Shown here in pieces: positions 31,526 to 41,270 of a stretch of DNA of 64,000 nt. The stretch's first letter is position 1, and the number at the start of each line of letters is the position of its first letter. The stretch is from Litorimonas haliclonae (GTDB lineage Bacteria; Pseudomonadota; Alphaproteobacteria; Caulobacterales; Maricaulaceae), in assembly GCF_965138505.1 (NCBI RefSeq), contig NZ_CBCSCO010000005.1, forward strand, positions 124,001 through 188,000, in the 5' to 3' direction. The position numbers were made by a program, and so were the translations under genes. The notes under the pieces were generated by a model. It made no database searches and was not told the DNA's origin. It saw only the letters and a program-made list of their open reading frames with translations.

Positions 31526-32496
31526 TCCGACCGGTTCTCACCGCAATTTTGGCGATTGGGCTTTTAGCCTGCTCCGCCCCGAGCGCTGAGGGCGGGCCCG
31601 ATGCGGACGAAGAAGATGTAAAGTCTCTCGTGCCGGATCTCCCGACAGAGCGTTCAGTGGCAGGGAACTTTGAAACCGTACTCGCCGAATATCGCCAAAT
31701 GAATGATCGGCTAGACCGGGTGAGTGCGCCGCTACGTTCGGCCAATGCGTCTCTCTGCGCGGAGACGTTCCGAGACCCGGGGTTTCGAACGCACACCCTT
31801 GAGGACTATCCAGAGCAGATGCGCGGCGCGGCGCAGGCTTTAATGGGGGTGGAGCCAAATGCTATTTATGTAAGGAGCGTGCGCCGCGATTCTCCTGCTG
31901 AAAAAGCGGACATTCAAACCGGCGACCGCATTTTGCGATTGGGCGGCCAAGGCATTCCTGGCGGGCGGACAATGACCCAGTTCTACGACGCATTGTCACG
32001 CGGGGCCTTTGACGGCGCCGAGAGCAAAATAACGTTGCGGACTCCGGCGGGTCATGACTATGAAACCAGTTTACAGCCCCAAACGGCCTGTGACTATCAG
32101 ACCACCGTATTTTATTCGCAAGACATAAACGGGTATACCGATGGGCGCGAGGTTTACGTCACGTCGGAATTGATGCGAAATGTACCGGATGACGTAAACC
32201 TGGCCCTCATCGTCGCGCATGAAATGGCCCATGCGATAGCAGGGCATTTAAATGAGGCGCCCACCAGAGATTTGGAATTGGAAGCAGATCGTATGGCGCT
32301 CGTCCTGATGGACCGGGCAGGATATGACATCGAAACCGCAATTGCTTATTGGGCAGATGCTGCCCATCCGCACCGCAGCCTTCAGGACGATTCAGACAGC
32401 CATCCCACAATTATAGAGCGCTATGAGAATTTCAGACAAGAACAGGCCCGCATCAGAGAACTGAAACGGGCCGATCAGGTTTTAGAATTTAATTAG
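31522..32496 (+). CDS. M48-family metalloprotease lipoprotein with PDZ domain (copy 2)
   Basis: A 324-residue lipoprotein (signal with LLACSAPS). A PDZ-like stretch (VRRDSPAEKADIQTGDRILRLGG) precedes the catalytic VAHEMAHAIAGH (HExxH) and LELEADRMALVLM. The layout is the same as copy 1 and both have a central Cys (CAYR / CDYQ) followed by an xxxYxDGR motif, but identity outside the motifs looks low, so this is an old duplication. The start is GTG at 31522, overlapping the stop of copy 1. Confidence 0.88.
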   Translation: MIRPVLTAILAIGLLACSAPSAEGGPDADEEDVKSLVPDLPTERSVAGNFETVLAEYRQMNDRLDRVSAPLRSANASLCAETFRDPGFRTHTLEDYPEQMRGAAQALMGVEPNAIYVRSVRRDSPAEKADIQTGDRILRLGGQGIPGGRTMTQFYDALSRGAFDGAESKITLRTPAGHDYETSLQPQTACDYQTTVFYSQDINGYTDGREVYVTSELMRNVPDDVNLALIVAHEMAHAIAGHLNEAPTRDLELEADRMALVLMDRAGYDIETAIAYWADAAHPHRSLQDDSDSHPTIIERYENFRQEQARIRELKRADQVLEFN

Positions 32497-32511
32497 TTGT
32501 AAATTCCGGGT

Positions 32512-33051
32512 CTAATGGCCGGACCCGTGGTCCATACCGTCTTTCATGTCCATTTCTTCGCTAGGCTCGCCAAGTGGAACTGTAAGCATCATTGGTTCGG
32601 CCGATTCATATTTCAGCGTAACAGAGACGTCTTCGACGCCTTCCGGGATATTCGCCCCGAACATCATCAAATGGTAACTGCCGGGCTCAAAGCTGACAGT
32701 TTCTCCGGCAGGCAGATCAACACCGTCAATCCGGCGCATCTTCATCACGCCGTCTTCCATGGTGTGCGTGTGGATTTCTACATTTTCGCTGATATTGCTT
32801 TCTGCGGAAATAAGTCTGTCAGCCTCACCTGAATTTGAAAGATCAAAATAAGCGGCGGCGACGTCCCGTCCTGGAAGCGGCGGCCGGATAAAGGCATCGC
32901 TAACCTCAATTCCAGTTTCCGTATTATGTGAGGCGGCGCTGTGATCAGCATTTGTATGGTCTGTTTCAGCGTGGTCGGACGCATTTTCGCACGCCGCCAA
33001 GGTGAAGGTTGAAACAGCGATAACAGACGCCGATAGAATTAAATGCTTCAT
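32512..33051 (-). CDS. PCuAC-type periplasmic copper chaperone
   Basis: A 179-residue exported protein (signal with lipobox-like TLAACENA). The copper site is visible as EIHTHTMEDGVMKMR followed about 20 residues later by GSYHLMMFG, the H-x10-M-x21-H-x-M pattern of PCuAC proteins that deliver Cu(I) to cytochrome oxidase CuA. Both ends are extended by His/Asp- and Met/His-rich tails (DHAETDHTNADHSAASH and MDMKDGMDHGSGH), which could bind extra copper. It starts 3 bases after the trpS stop, at the end of that operon. Confidence 0.93.
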   Translation of the reverse strand: MKHLILSASVIAVSTFTLAACENASDHAETDHTNADHSAASHNTETGIEVSDAFIRPPLPGRDVAAAYFDLSNSGEADRLISAESNISENVEIHTHTMEDGVMKMRRIDGVDLPAGETVSFEPGSYHLMMFGANIPEGVEDVSVTLKYESAEPMMLTVPLGEPSEEMDMKDGMDHGSGH

Positions 33052-33054
33052 TTT

Positions 33055-34080
33055 TTAAGCTCCAGTAAATCCGATGATACGCCGCACATCGGCGACAATC
33101 GGATCGGCAATTTCAGAGGCCCTATCGGCCGCATTTGATAAAATTCGATCCAGCTCATCCGGCGCGGCCAGATAGCGGTTCATTAACTCCGTGATTGGGG
33201 CAAGGGTTTCTACGGCCAAATCGGCCAGAGCCGGTTTAAACGTGCCAAACCCCTGTCCGGCATACTCTTTGACAATGTCAGCGTCTTTGCGCTCCGACAA
33301 TGCGGCATAAATGCCAACCAGGTTTTTAACCTCGGGCCGGTCTTCCATTTCCTCCATGGTTTCCGGCATCAGGCCGCCGTCAGTTTTGGCCTTTCGGATT
33401 TTTTTTGAAATCATATCGGCACTATCCGTCAGGTTAATACGGGAATTATCCGACGGGTCAGATTTGGACATCTTTGATGTGCCGTCGCGCAGGCTCATCA
33501 CTCGGGCACCAGCGCCTTTGATGAGGGGTTTCGGGAGCGGAAAGAAATTTACGTCGAAATCATGGTTGAATTTTGCCGCAATATCCCGCGAAAGTTCCAG
33601 ATGTTGTTTTTGGTCTTCGCCTACAGGTACATGCGTCCCCTTAAAGGCCAAAATATCAGCGGCCTGCAGAACGGGATAAGTATATAAGCCAACAGACGCC
33701 TTCTCGGCATTTTTCCCAGCTTTATCTTTGAATTGTGTCATCCGGTTGACCCAGCCCGTCCGCGCGACACAATTAAAATACCACGCCAGTTCGGTATGGG
33801 CCCGAACCGCAGACTGATTGTAAACAATCGCTTTTTTCGGATCGACGCCAGAGGCGAGGAAAGCCGCCGCGATTTCTCGGGTCTGTTTGGATAGCTGCTT
33901 AGGATCTTGCCAGACGGTGATCGCATGAAGGTCAACAATTGTATAAATACATTCCATCTCGTCCTGAAGGTCGACGAACTTTTTGAGTGCGCCGAGATAA
34001 TTCCCAAGATGCAAAGCGCCGGAAGGCTGAACGCCGGAAAAGACCCTGTCGGGCCCCTGATAAGAGGTTTGGTCTGTCAC
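33055..34080 (-). CDS. trpS: Tryptophanyl-tRNA synthetase
   Basis: A 341-residue class I synthetase. The HIGH-equivalent motif is ALHLGNYLGALKKF, the KMSKS motif is KMSKSDPSDN, and GEDQKQHLELSRDIA is also conserved. It charges tRNA-Trp. It lies 9 bases downstream of murJ, the common alphaproteobacterial order, and is followed by the copper chaperone. Confidence 0.98.
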   Translation of the reverse strand: MTDQTSYQGPDRVFSGVQPSGALHLGNYLGALKKFVDLQDEMECIYTIVDLHAITVWQDPKQLSKQTREIAAAFLASGVDPKKAIVYNQSAVRAHTELAWYFNCVARTGWVNRMTQFKDKAGKNAEKASVGLYTYPVLQAADILAFKGTHVPVGEDQKQHLELSRDIAAKFNHDFDVNFFPLPKPLIKGAGARVMSLRDGTSKMSKSDPSDNSRINLTDSADMISKKIRKAKTDGGLMPETMEEMEDRPEVKNLVGIYAALSERKDADIVKEYAGQGFGTFKPALADLAVETLAPITELMNRYLAAPDELDRILSNAADRASEIADPIVADVRRIIGFTGA

Positions 34081-34089
34081 AATTTATCC

Positions 34090-35670
34090 TTATGCACTCT
34101 TGCGGGAAAACGCGTCGCGAATATCACTGACCCCGAAAGCCCGCAATACCATAGCGGCAATAATATAAAACATCCCGCCCGCGCCGCAAATAATGGCGAG
34201 CAGAACAAGATCCATGAATAATCCAAAATTCTCAAAATCCGGGAGGAAGGGCAAAGATAGCCAGAGTCCTATACCCATCAACGCGCTCGCCAATGCGATG
34301 CGCGGCAGACGGGAGAGCAAGCGTTCATCCGGGTCCAGATGAGTGTTTTTAAAAAGCGAGCGGGACAGGCAGAAAACATTTACCCAAGCCGCAATAGACG
34401 TCGCAAGCGCCAGGCCCTCAAATCCGATGCGGTGGAATAAAATAAGGCCTAAAACGATATTCACGATGGCTGAAATTGCGGCGTAGACCATAGGCGCTTT
34501 GGTGTTTTCCCGGGCAAAAAAGGCGGGCGTCAGAACTTTTATCAACACGAAAGCCGGAAGGCCTAACGCGAAATAACGTAGAGCTTTCGCGACCTGAAAG
34601 GTTGTCTCCGGCACAAATTCCCCGCGTTGATATAATCCGGCAATTAAAACTTCTGGTATGACAAAAAGTGCGACTGCCGCAGGCAGGGTTAGGAAAGCCG
34701 CGATTTCTATCCCCCGGTTGAAGGAGTTTCTCGCGCCGATTTCATCGCCTGCGCGAAGACGGCGCGACAGGGCCGGAAGGAGGGCGACACCCATGGCAAT
34801 CCCGATCATGCCGAGGGGCAGTTGATAAAGTCGATCCGCGTAAGTTAGCCAGCTTGCGGCACTGTCTCGAAAGGTCGCAATGGTGTGAGAGACTAATAGA
34901 TTAATTTGGGTAATACCGGCCGAAAGGAGACCTGGCACCCCTAAAACCACAAGGCGTTTAACGCCCGGTGTCAAGCGCGGGCGGCGCAGGCCGATTTTAA
35001 CGCCGGCTTTTCGGCATGCCCAGAGAACGGCGCTCATCTGGGCGATTCCCGAGAGGGTCACGGCGACGGCGAGGCCCATTCCTAAACCCGGTTTCCCGAC
35101 CCCTAAAAATGGGAGACCCATCAAAGCGCTAATCATAAATATATTCAGAATAATCGGAACGGCAGCAGCGACTCCAAAAAGGTTCCGCGTATTCAATATT
35201 CCGGAGAACAGCGCCGCCATCGACATAAACAGAAGATAAGGCATCGTAATCCAAGCATAGGTTACTGCCAGGTAGTACGGCTCAATTCCGTCAGCGCGGG
35301 GTGATTTATCCAGCCCGCCGCCGATTATATTGAGCGACCACGGCATGGTTAGCTCAAACAGAATGACGAGAGCGGCGACGGTTACAAAAAGCGCGGCCAG
35401 CGTCTCGGATGCGAATTCGTCCGCGGCGGCCTCGCTCTCTTGCTCAATGCGTTTGGCGTAAAGAGGAACAAAAGCCGCATTAAACGCGCCTTCAGCAAAC
35501 ATGCGGCGAAATACGTTGGGCAATTTGAAGGCGGTAAAAAATGCATCACTGACGGCGCCCGCCCCGAGAAACCCGGCAATGAGAATATCCCGTGCCAGGC
35601 CCAAGAGGCGGCTGACCAAAGTCAGCGAGGCAATAATAGCCGTGGATTTTAAAAGGCGCTGTTCTTTCAT
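34090..35670 (-). CDS. murJ: Lipid II flippase MurJ
   Basis: A 526-residue polytopic inner-membrane protein of the MOP superfamily that flips lipid II. It has about fourteen membrane segments; typical pieces are the N-terminal LGLARDILIAGFLGAGAVSDAFFTAFKLPNVFRR and the PLGMIGIAMGVALLPALSR segment. The start follows the glnD stop by 17 bases. Length and motif order are typical. Confidence 0.97.
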   Translation of the reverse strand: MKEQRLLKSTAIIASLTLVSRLLGLARDILIAGFLGAGAVSDAFFTAFKLPNVFRRMFAEGAFNAAFVPLYAKRIEQESEAAADEFASETLAALFVTVAALVILFELTMPWSLNIIGGGLDKSPRADGIEPYYLAVTYAWITMPYLLFMSMAALFSGILNTRNLFGVAAAVPIILNIFMISALMGLPFLGVGKPGLGMGLAVAVTLSGIAQMSAVLWACRKAGVKIGLRRPRLTPGVKRLVVLGVPGLLSAGITQINLLVSHTIATFRDSAASWLTYADRLYQLPLGMIGIAMGVALLPALSRRLRAGDEIGARNSFNRGIEIAAFLTLPAAVALFVIPEVLIAGLYQRGEFVPETTFQVAKALRYFALGLPAFVLIKVLTPAFFARENTKAPMVYAAISAIVNIVLGLILFHRIGFEGLALATSIAAWVNVFCLSRSLFKNTHLDPDERLLSRLPRIALASALMGIGLWLSLPFLPDFENFGLFMDLVLLAIICGAGGMFYIIAAMVLRAFGVSDIRDAFSRKSA

Positions 35671-35687
35671 CGCGTCTTCGTCTCTAG

Positions 35688-38504
35688 CTAAGCCGCTTGG
35701 GAAATCTGCGGCGATAAAAGGTCGGTGATTTGTTCTTTCAGTGTTTTTCTTACGGCTTTTGGCAGGGCACAGTTTCTAGCGCGCCCATCAATGGTGCCGG
35801 GGAGGCAGAGATAAAATGCATCAATCGCGCGGGTCCCGACCACTTCAATGTGAGCCGAGAGCACTTCCAGCTCGTTATCTCGGAAAATCGACGCAATATC
35901 AGAGAGCAGGCCGGGGCGGTCGCGGCCTTCGATTTCTAAAATCGTCACATCACCGGAATCATTTCTAACAAATTTGACGCGTGGTTTGACGGGAATGGCC
36001 CCTGCCCGGCGGGAGGTAATGGGTTTTGGTATGACCATGTCTTTCACATCTCCCAGAGCGGCCCTCTGCGCGCGTTTTCTGAGTGTTTCCAGTGCGTGCT
36101 GGCTCTGACGACCAAAAGCGAGCTTTTCCGTATTTTGTAGATAGAAAACATTGAAAACCTGACCTTTTTCACCTGTATGTAGCCTTGCCCCGGCAATGGT
36201 GGCGCCGCAGCTTGAAATGGCTTTGGTCAAATCGGCGAAGAGGCCCGAACGGTTTCGTGTCAGAACCCATAATTCTGTAATATCGCGGTTGCGCGTAAGC
36301 CGCGTTTGCACCGCTGTGTCGACTTTGTCTTGGGAGATTTGATTGAAAAAGCGCGCATGACGAATCATATCGGCCATGTCAAAATTTAGCCAATAGTTTT
36401 GGGTGAGTTCATCCAGCCTGTCGAAAATTCGGGCGTTCTTTTCGGGAGTCAGTTTTTCGCTAAGCTGCTCTCGCGCGGCATTAGCCTTGGCCGCGGGGGC
36501 CAAATGCTCCCGCCCTTCGAGATAGTCGACCGTCGCCGAATAGAGCCCGCGCAGCAAAACGCCTTTCCAGTCATTCCAGATGCCCGGCCCGACAGACCGG
36601 ATATCAACAACAGTAAGCGCAAATAAAAGGTTGAGCCGCTCTTTAGAGCCGACCAGCCGGGCGAACTCTGCAATGGTGTCGGGGTCGGAAATATCACGCC
36701 TCTGGGCGGTTTCGCTCATATCTAAATGACGCCGGATGAGCCAGGCCACCGTATCCGTGACATTTTTATTCATTCCGAGACGACGGCAAGCACGCCGTCC
36801 TAACTGTGCGCCCTCAATACATTGGTCGCCTTGGCCCTTGCCCGTATCGTGCAAAAGGCAGGTTAGATACATTATGAGGCGCTGCTCCTTCGTGAATTTG
36901 GCGGCGACGGCAGAAACAATGGGCAAATCTTCCTTAAGGCGTTCGTCCTCCAGGTTGTCAAAATTATCTACCAATCTCAGTGTGTGTTCGTCGACTGTAT
37001 AAGAGTGATGCATGTTGAATTGTGTCCGGGCGACGATGCCGCCAAACTCCAACAGATACCGCCCGAGCACACCTGCCTCATTCATGATTTTTAGGGTCGC
37101 GTAAGGGGCTTTCGCGCCCAGTAAAATCTTTTTAAAGATACGTGCATTTTCCGGATCGCGGCGAAACTCCGTATCGATAATATTCCGGCGAAAATCTATC
37201 GCGGAAAAGGCATCGGGATGAATATCCAAATTTCGACGCCCCGCTGTTTCAAATAATTGCAGAATGATTGACGGATCATGACGGATTTGCAGAGGGTCTG
37301 CAAAGTTCAGCCGCCCATAATCAATCCGCAAATTATCATTTTTTAAATTTCGCCTGGAGCGCGGCAGGAGCGCTTCCAATCCTGAGGGCAGGCGCAAGGC
37401 TTTTTCTTCTTCCAATTTAGCGCAGGCAATTCGGGTGAGCGCGCCAACCTCTTTGGCGTTGGTGAAATATTCCCGCATGAATTTTTCTACGGCAATTTCA
37501 ATCGGGCCCGAAGCATAGCCCATCTTGCGGGCGAGCTCGGTTTGTTTGTCAAAACTCAGGGTTTCTGTCGGGCGGCCGGAAATGAAATGTAGCCAAATAC
37601 GGGCGCGCCAGAGAAAGTCTGCGGCGTGCTGAAACCGCGTCGCTGCCTGTTCATCAAACAGACCTAATTCGACATAGCTGTCGGCGAGTTGAGGGTCCGT
37701 GATGCGGTTTTCTTTATCCAGAAAGCGGGCGATCCAGTAAAGGACATGCAAATCCCGCAGCCCCCCTTTGCCTTCTTTGACATTGGGCTCAATGACGTAT
37801 CGGGAGTTACCTTCTCGTTCGTGCCGGGCATCGCGCTCATTTAATTTTTCCGCAATATAGTTACGGCCTTTTCCGCGCGTCACGTCTTTACGGAATCTGG
37901 TATAAAGCGTGTCAGCCAGATCTTTGTCCCCGCGCAAAAACCGCAAATCCAAAAGCGCCGTCAAAATGGTTTGATCTTCTTTAGCAAGAGCAATGCACTG
38001 ATCGACCGTTCGGCTTGCATGGCCGACTTTCAAACCCAAATCCCACAGCATATAGAGCATGAACTCGGTGACTTGTTCTGTATAGGCGGAGCCTTTTGTT
38101 TCTGCCGTGAGAAACAAAAGATCCACGTCACTTTCCGGCGCCATTTCAGCGCGGCCATATCCTCCGACAGCGCAAAGGGCGAGCCTTTCAGACGGGGTCG
38201 GGTTGGCCGCTGGAACTTCGTGCGTGAGCGTATATTCAAACAACCCCAAAATAACGGTGTCATGTATCGCGGCGATTAAGGACGCCGTTTCCAGCCCTCC
38301 AAGGCGTCCTTTAGAAAACAGCTCCTCTGCCCGGGCCATGCCGGTGGAAAGTGTCTGACGCAGTACTTCCAAGACTCGCGCCCGTTTTTCTTTTCCGCCT
38401 TCCTTAGCAATTTGGTCGAGGGCGGCGCGCAAATCGTCTCGGTTCAGCCCGCTATCAATGGCGATCGGTCTGTCGGGCAGAGAGAGTTTTGGAGCGCGGG
38501 CCAT
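35688..38504 (-). CDS. glnD: Bifunctional PII uridylyltransferase / uridylyl-removing enzyme
   Basis: Nitrogen sensor that modifies PII proteins. The 938-residue protein has the nucleotidyltransferase site VGGYGRAEMAPESDVDLLF (near residue 112), the helical PII-NT region, an HD domain (CLLHDTGKG) and two C-terminal ACT domains (RNRSGLFADLTKAI and GRDRPGLLSDIASIF). Its ATG overlaps the mutS stop by one base (TAATG). Confidence 0.98.
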   Translation of the reverse strand: MARAPKLSLPDRPIAIDSGLNRDDLRAALDQIAKEGGKEKRARVLEVLRQTLSTGMARAEELFSKGRLGGLETASLIAAIHDTVILGLFEYTLTHEVPAANPTPSERLALCAVGGYGRAEMAPESDVDLLFLTAETKGSAYTEQVTEFMLYMLWDLGLKVGHASRTVDQCIALAKEDQTILTALLDLRFLRGDKDLADTLYTRFRKDVTRGKGRNYIAEKLNERDARHEREGNSRYVIEPNVKEGKGGLRDLHVLYWIARFLDKENRITDPQLADSYVELGLFDEQAATRFQHAADFLWRARIWLHFISGRPTETLSFDKQTELARKMGYASGPIEIAVEKFMREYFTNAKEVGALTRIACAKLEEEKALRLPSGLEALLPRSRRNLKNDNLRIDYGRLNFADPLQIRHDPSIILQLFETAGRRNLDIHPDAFSAIDFRRNIIDTEFRRDPENARIFKKILLGAKAPYATLKIMNEAGVLGRYLLEFGGIVARTQFNMHHSYTVDEHTLRLVDNFDNLEDERLKEDLPIVSAVAAKFTKEQRLIMYLTCLLHDTGKGQGDQCIEGAQLGRRACRRLGMNKNVTDTVAWLIRRHLDMSETAQRRDISDPDTIAEFARLVGSKERLNLLFALTVVDIRSVGPGIWNDWKGVLLRGLYSATVDYLEGREHLAPAAKANAAREQLSEKLTPEKNARIFDRLDELTQNYWLNFDMADMIRHARFFNQISQDKVDTAVQTRLTRNRDITELWVLTRNRSGLFADLTKAISSCGATIAGARLHTGEKGQVFNVFYLQNTEKLAFGRQSQHALETLRKRAQRAALGDVKDMVIPKPITSRRAGAIPVKPRVKFVRNDSGDVTILEIEGRDRPGLLSDIASIFRDNELEVLSAHIEVVGTRAIDAFYLCLPGTIDGRARNCALPKAVRKTLKEQITDLLSPQISQAA

Positions 38505-41215
38505 TAGGAAAGTTTCGCTTTCAAATCGTAAAGAAGGTCAAGCGCCTGGCGCGGCGACAGATCGTTCACATCCAGAGCGCTTAAGGCTTTTTCTATGTCG
38601 GATGGGGGCGGCGGCGCGCTCGGCGCAGGAGTGGCGGAGAAAAGGGGCAGGCCGCCCAAGAGCTCTGTATCTTTTGTCCCGGTATCTTTTTCAGACTCCA
38701 ACCGGTGCAAAACTTCCTGAGCGCGCTGCGTCGCGGCGGCCGGAAGCCCGGCCAGACGCGCGACCTGCACACCATAAGATTTATCAGCCGCGCCGGGGCG
38801 AACGTCATGTAAAAAGACGAGCTCGCCTTCCCAGTCCTTCGCCCGCAAAGACGCATTCCCTGCGGCCTCAAGGTTTTCGGCCAGGTCCGTCAGCTCGTGA
38901 TAATGCGTGGCGAATAAGGCGCGGGATTTATTGACGCTATGCAAGTGCTCCGTCGTCGCCCAAGCAATAGAGAGACCGTCAAATGTTGACGTCCCGCGTC
39001 CGATTTCATCCAAAATGACAAAGCTTCTTTGAGTAGCCTGGTTTAGAATAGCTGCAGTTTCGATCATTTCTGTCATAAAGGTTGATCGGCCTTTGGAGAG
39101 ATCATCCGAGGCACCGACCCGTGAGAATAGAGCGTCTGCCACGCCGATGTGGGCCTGCGCCGCCGGGACAAACCCGCCGGCTTGCGCGAGAACAAACATA
39201 AGCGCGTTTTGCCGGAGATAGGTAGATTTACCCGCCATATTTGGCCCGGTTATCAGGGTTAGGCGATTGGCCGGATTAACTTGGCTCTGCTGGCCGTCTG
39301 CGTCCAACAGGCAGTCATTTGGGGTAAAATCCGCCGCGCCGGATTTCTGTAAGGCTTCGCGGACAACCGGGTGACGCCCGGAGGTGACATGAAAACAGAG
39401 GCTGTCATCCACGACCGGGCAGTTCGCGCCCGTCTCGACGGCCCACTCGGCCCAGCCGCTTTGTACATCAAGAACGGCAAGCGCATGGGCGCTGCGGCGG
39501 ATGACATCTGCTAGGACGCGTGTTTTTGCGGCGAAAGCTTCAAACTCTTGAACCTCCAAAGCGCAAACTTTATCGGCCGCGCCCGAGATTTTTGCGTCTA
39601 GATCCGCCAGCTCCGTTGTGGTGAAGCGAATTCCGGACACTAAAGTCTGGCGATGAATGAACGGGCTGTCAGGGCCTATATTTAACATGGTGTCGGCATG
39701 TTTCGGAGAAACTTCGATGAAATAGCCGAGCACATTATTATGCTTGATTTTCAAGGTCGGGACGCCGGACTGTTTGGCATAATCCGCTTGCAAGCCGGCC
39801 ACGATTTTCCGGCTGTCATCCCGAAGCGATTTTAGCTCATCAATGGCGGGCTGCCAGCCTTTGGCAATAAAGCCGCCGTCGCGGGCCTGCATGGGCACAT
39901 CCGGGGAGAGGGCCTTGGCCAAATCGCGGCGAAGATTAGCGAGCTGATCTTTATCGCTTAGGCTTAAATCCTGTAAAACGCTTTCAAGATTTTCTGGCAG
40001 GACCAAATTCGACTGTTTGGCAAATTCCGCGCAAATGTTTTCTCCAAGACCTAGCGTGTCCTGAATAACCACTAAGTCCCGAGGCCCTCCTCGACCCAAA
40101 CTTAATCGAGAGGCCGCTCTCGCCATATCGCCGCATTGCGCGAGAAGGTTTCGAAGCCGTTCTCTCAGAGTCGGTTGGTCGATAAAAAAAGTGACTGCCA
40201 TTTGGCGGTTTTTTATCTCGGCGACATCAATCAAGGGCCGTGACAGCCTATCGGCGAGTTCCCGCGCGCCGGCGCCGGTTTTTGTCCGGTCGATGACAGA
40301 GAGGAGCGAGCCTTTGCGCGTGCCTTTTTGGGTACGATCAATTTCAAGACTGGCGCGTGTGGCCGGATCAATGGCCATAAAGCCGGCGGTAGAGCGGCGG
40401 GTTGGCGGCGAGAGCTGAACAGGGTTTCCGGCTTGCGTCAGCTCTAAATAATCCAGAAGTGCCCCAGCGGCAGAAATTTCAGCTTTTGAGAAGCTTCCAA
40501 ATCCGTCGAGGCTTTCGACATGGAATTGCGCCTTAAGCTGTCTTTCTCCGGCGCGAGTATCAAATTTTGTTCCCGCTTGCGGCGTCAGGGAAACGCCGTC
40601 CAAGGGCAGGCCTGCCATGAAATCAGCATCTTGATAGAGGGATTCGGATAATAGCAGTTCTCTTGGGCGGAGCGCGGCTAATTCTGTTGGGACGCGCTCT
40701 TCGTTCATATCGGCGGTGCAGAAGAGTCCGTCGGAAATATCGGCCCAAGCGAGGGCAAAATCCCCGACATGTGTTTTCGAAAGCGCCGTGATTATGTTTC
40801 GTCCGCGCGTCTCAAGCAGATTGTCTTCGGACAAGGTGCCCGGCGTGACGAGTCGGACAACCTCGCGACGCACAACAGCTTTACTTCCGCGCTTCTTGGC
40901 CTCTTTCGGGTCCTCGGTTTGTTCGCAAACGGCGACGCGAAAGCCTTTTTTAATGAGCCGTTGCAGATAGGTTTCGGAGGAATGCACGGGCACGCCGCAC
41001 ATGGGAATATCATTGCCCGCATGTTTGCCGCGTTTGGTCAGCGCTATGTCGAGCGCGGCGGCGGCGCGCACCGCGTCATCAAAGAAAAGTTCGTAAAAAT
41101 CGCCCATGCGGTAAAACAGCAAAGCCTCTGGCCCGACATCCGCCTTGATAGACAGAAACTGTGCCATCATGGGCGTGACTTTTGTCGCTTTATCTGTTGC
41201 TGTATTGGCGCTCAT
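38504..41215 (-). CDS. mutS: DNA mismatch repair protein MutS
   Basis: A 903-residue mismatch recognition ATPase. The N-terminal mismatch-binding motif is GDFYELFFDDA (F-x-E type). The C-terminal ATPase has Walker A GPNMAGKSTYLRQN and Walker B FVILDEIGRGTSTFDG, followed by TATHYHEL-type ATHYHELTDLAE. The tail (RQALDLLYDLKAKL) is the usual dimer/tetramer helix. It is followed immediately by glnD. Confidence 0.98.
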   Translation of the reverse strand: MSANTATDKATKVTPMMAQFLSIKADVGPEALLFYRMGDFYELFFDDAVRAAAALDIALTKRGKHAGNDIPMCGVPVHSSETYLQRLIKKGFRVAVCEQTEDPKEAKKRGSKAVVRREVVRLVTPGTLSEDNLLETRGRNIITALSKTHVGDFALAWADISDGLFCTADMNEERVPTELAALRPRELLLSESLYQDADFMAGLPLDGVSLTPQAGTKFDTRAGERQLKAQFHVESLDGFGSFSKAEISAAGALLDYLELTQAGNPVQLSPPTRRSTAGFMAIDPATRASLEIDRTQKGTRKGSLLSVIDRTKTGAGARELADRLSRPLIDVAEIKNRQMAVTFFIDQPTLRERLRNLLAQCGDMARAASRLSLGRGGPRDLVVIQDTLGLGENICAEFAKQSNLVLPENLESVLQDLSLSDKDQLANLRRDLAKALSPDVPMQARDGGFIAKGWQPAIDELKSLRDDSRKIVAGLQADYAKQSGVPTLKIKHNNVLGYFIEVSPKHADTMLNIGPDSPFIHRQTLVSGIRFTTTELADLDAKISGAADKVCALEVQEFEAFAAKTRVLADVIRRSAHALAVLDVQSGWAEWAVETGANCPVVDDSLCFHVTSGRHPVVREALQKSGAADFTPNDCLLDADGQQSQVNPANRLTLITGPNMAGKSTYLRQNALMFVLAQAGGFVPAAQAHIGVADALFSRVGASDDLSKGRSTFMTEMIETAAILNQATQRSFVILDEIGRGTSTFDGLSIAWATTEHLHSVNKSRALFATHYHELTDLAENLEAAGNASLRAKDWEGELVFLHDVRPGAADKSYGVQVARLAGLPAAATQRAQEVLHRLESEKDTGTKDTELLGGLPLFSATPAPSAPPPPSDIEKALSALDVNDLSPRQALDLLYDLKAKLS

Positions 41216-41270
41216 GACGGGCGGAAATTCGCGTATATCGGCGCGCGGCGCAAGCCCGATTACCTGTTAT

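Noticed and set aside
30524..32496. Recent duplication of the M48 genes
   Set aside because: The layout is shared, but residues outside the motifs differ too much for a recent copy.
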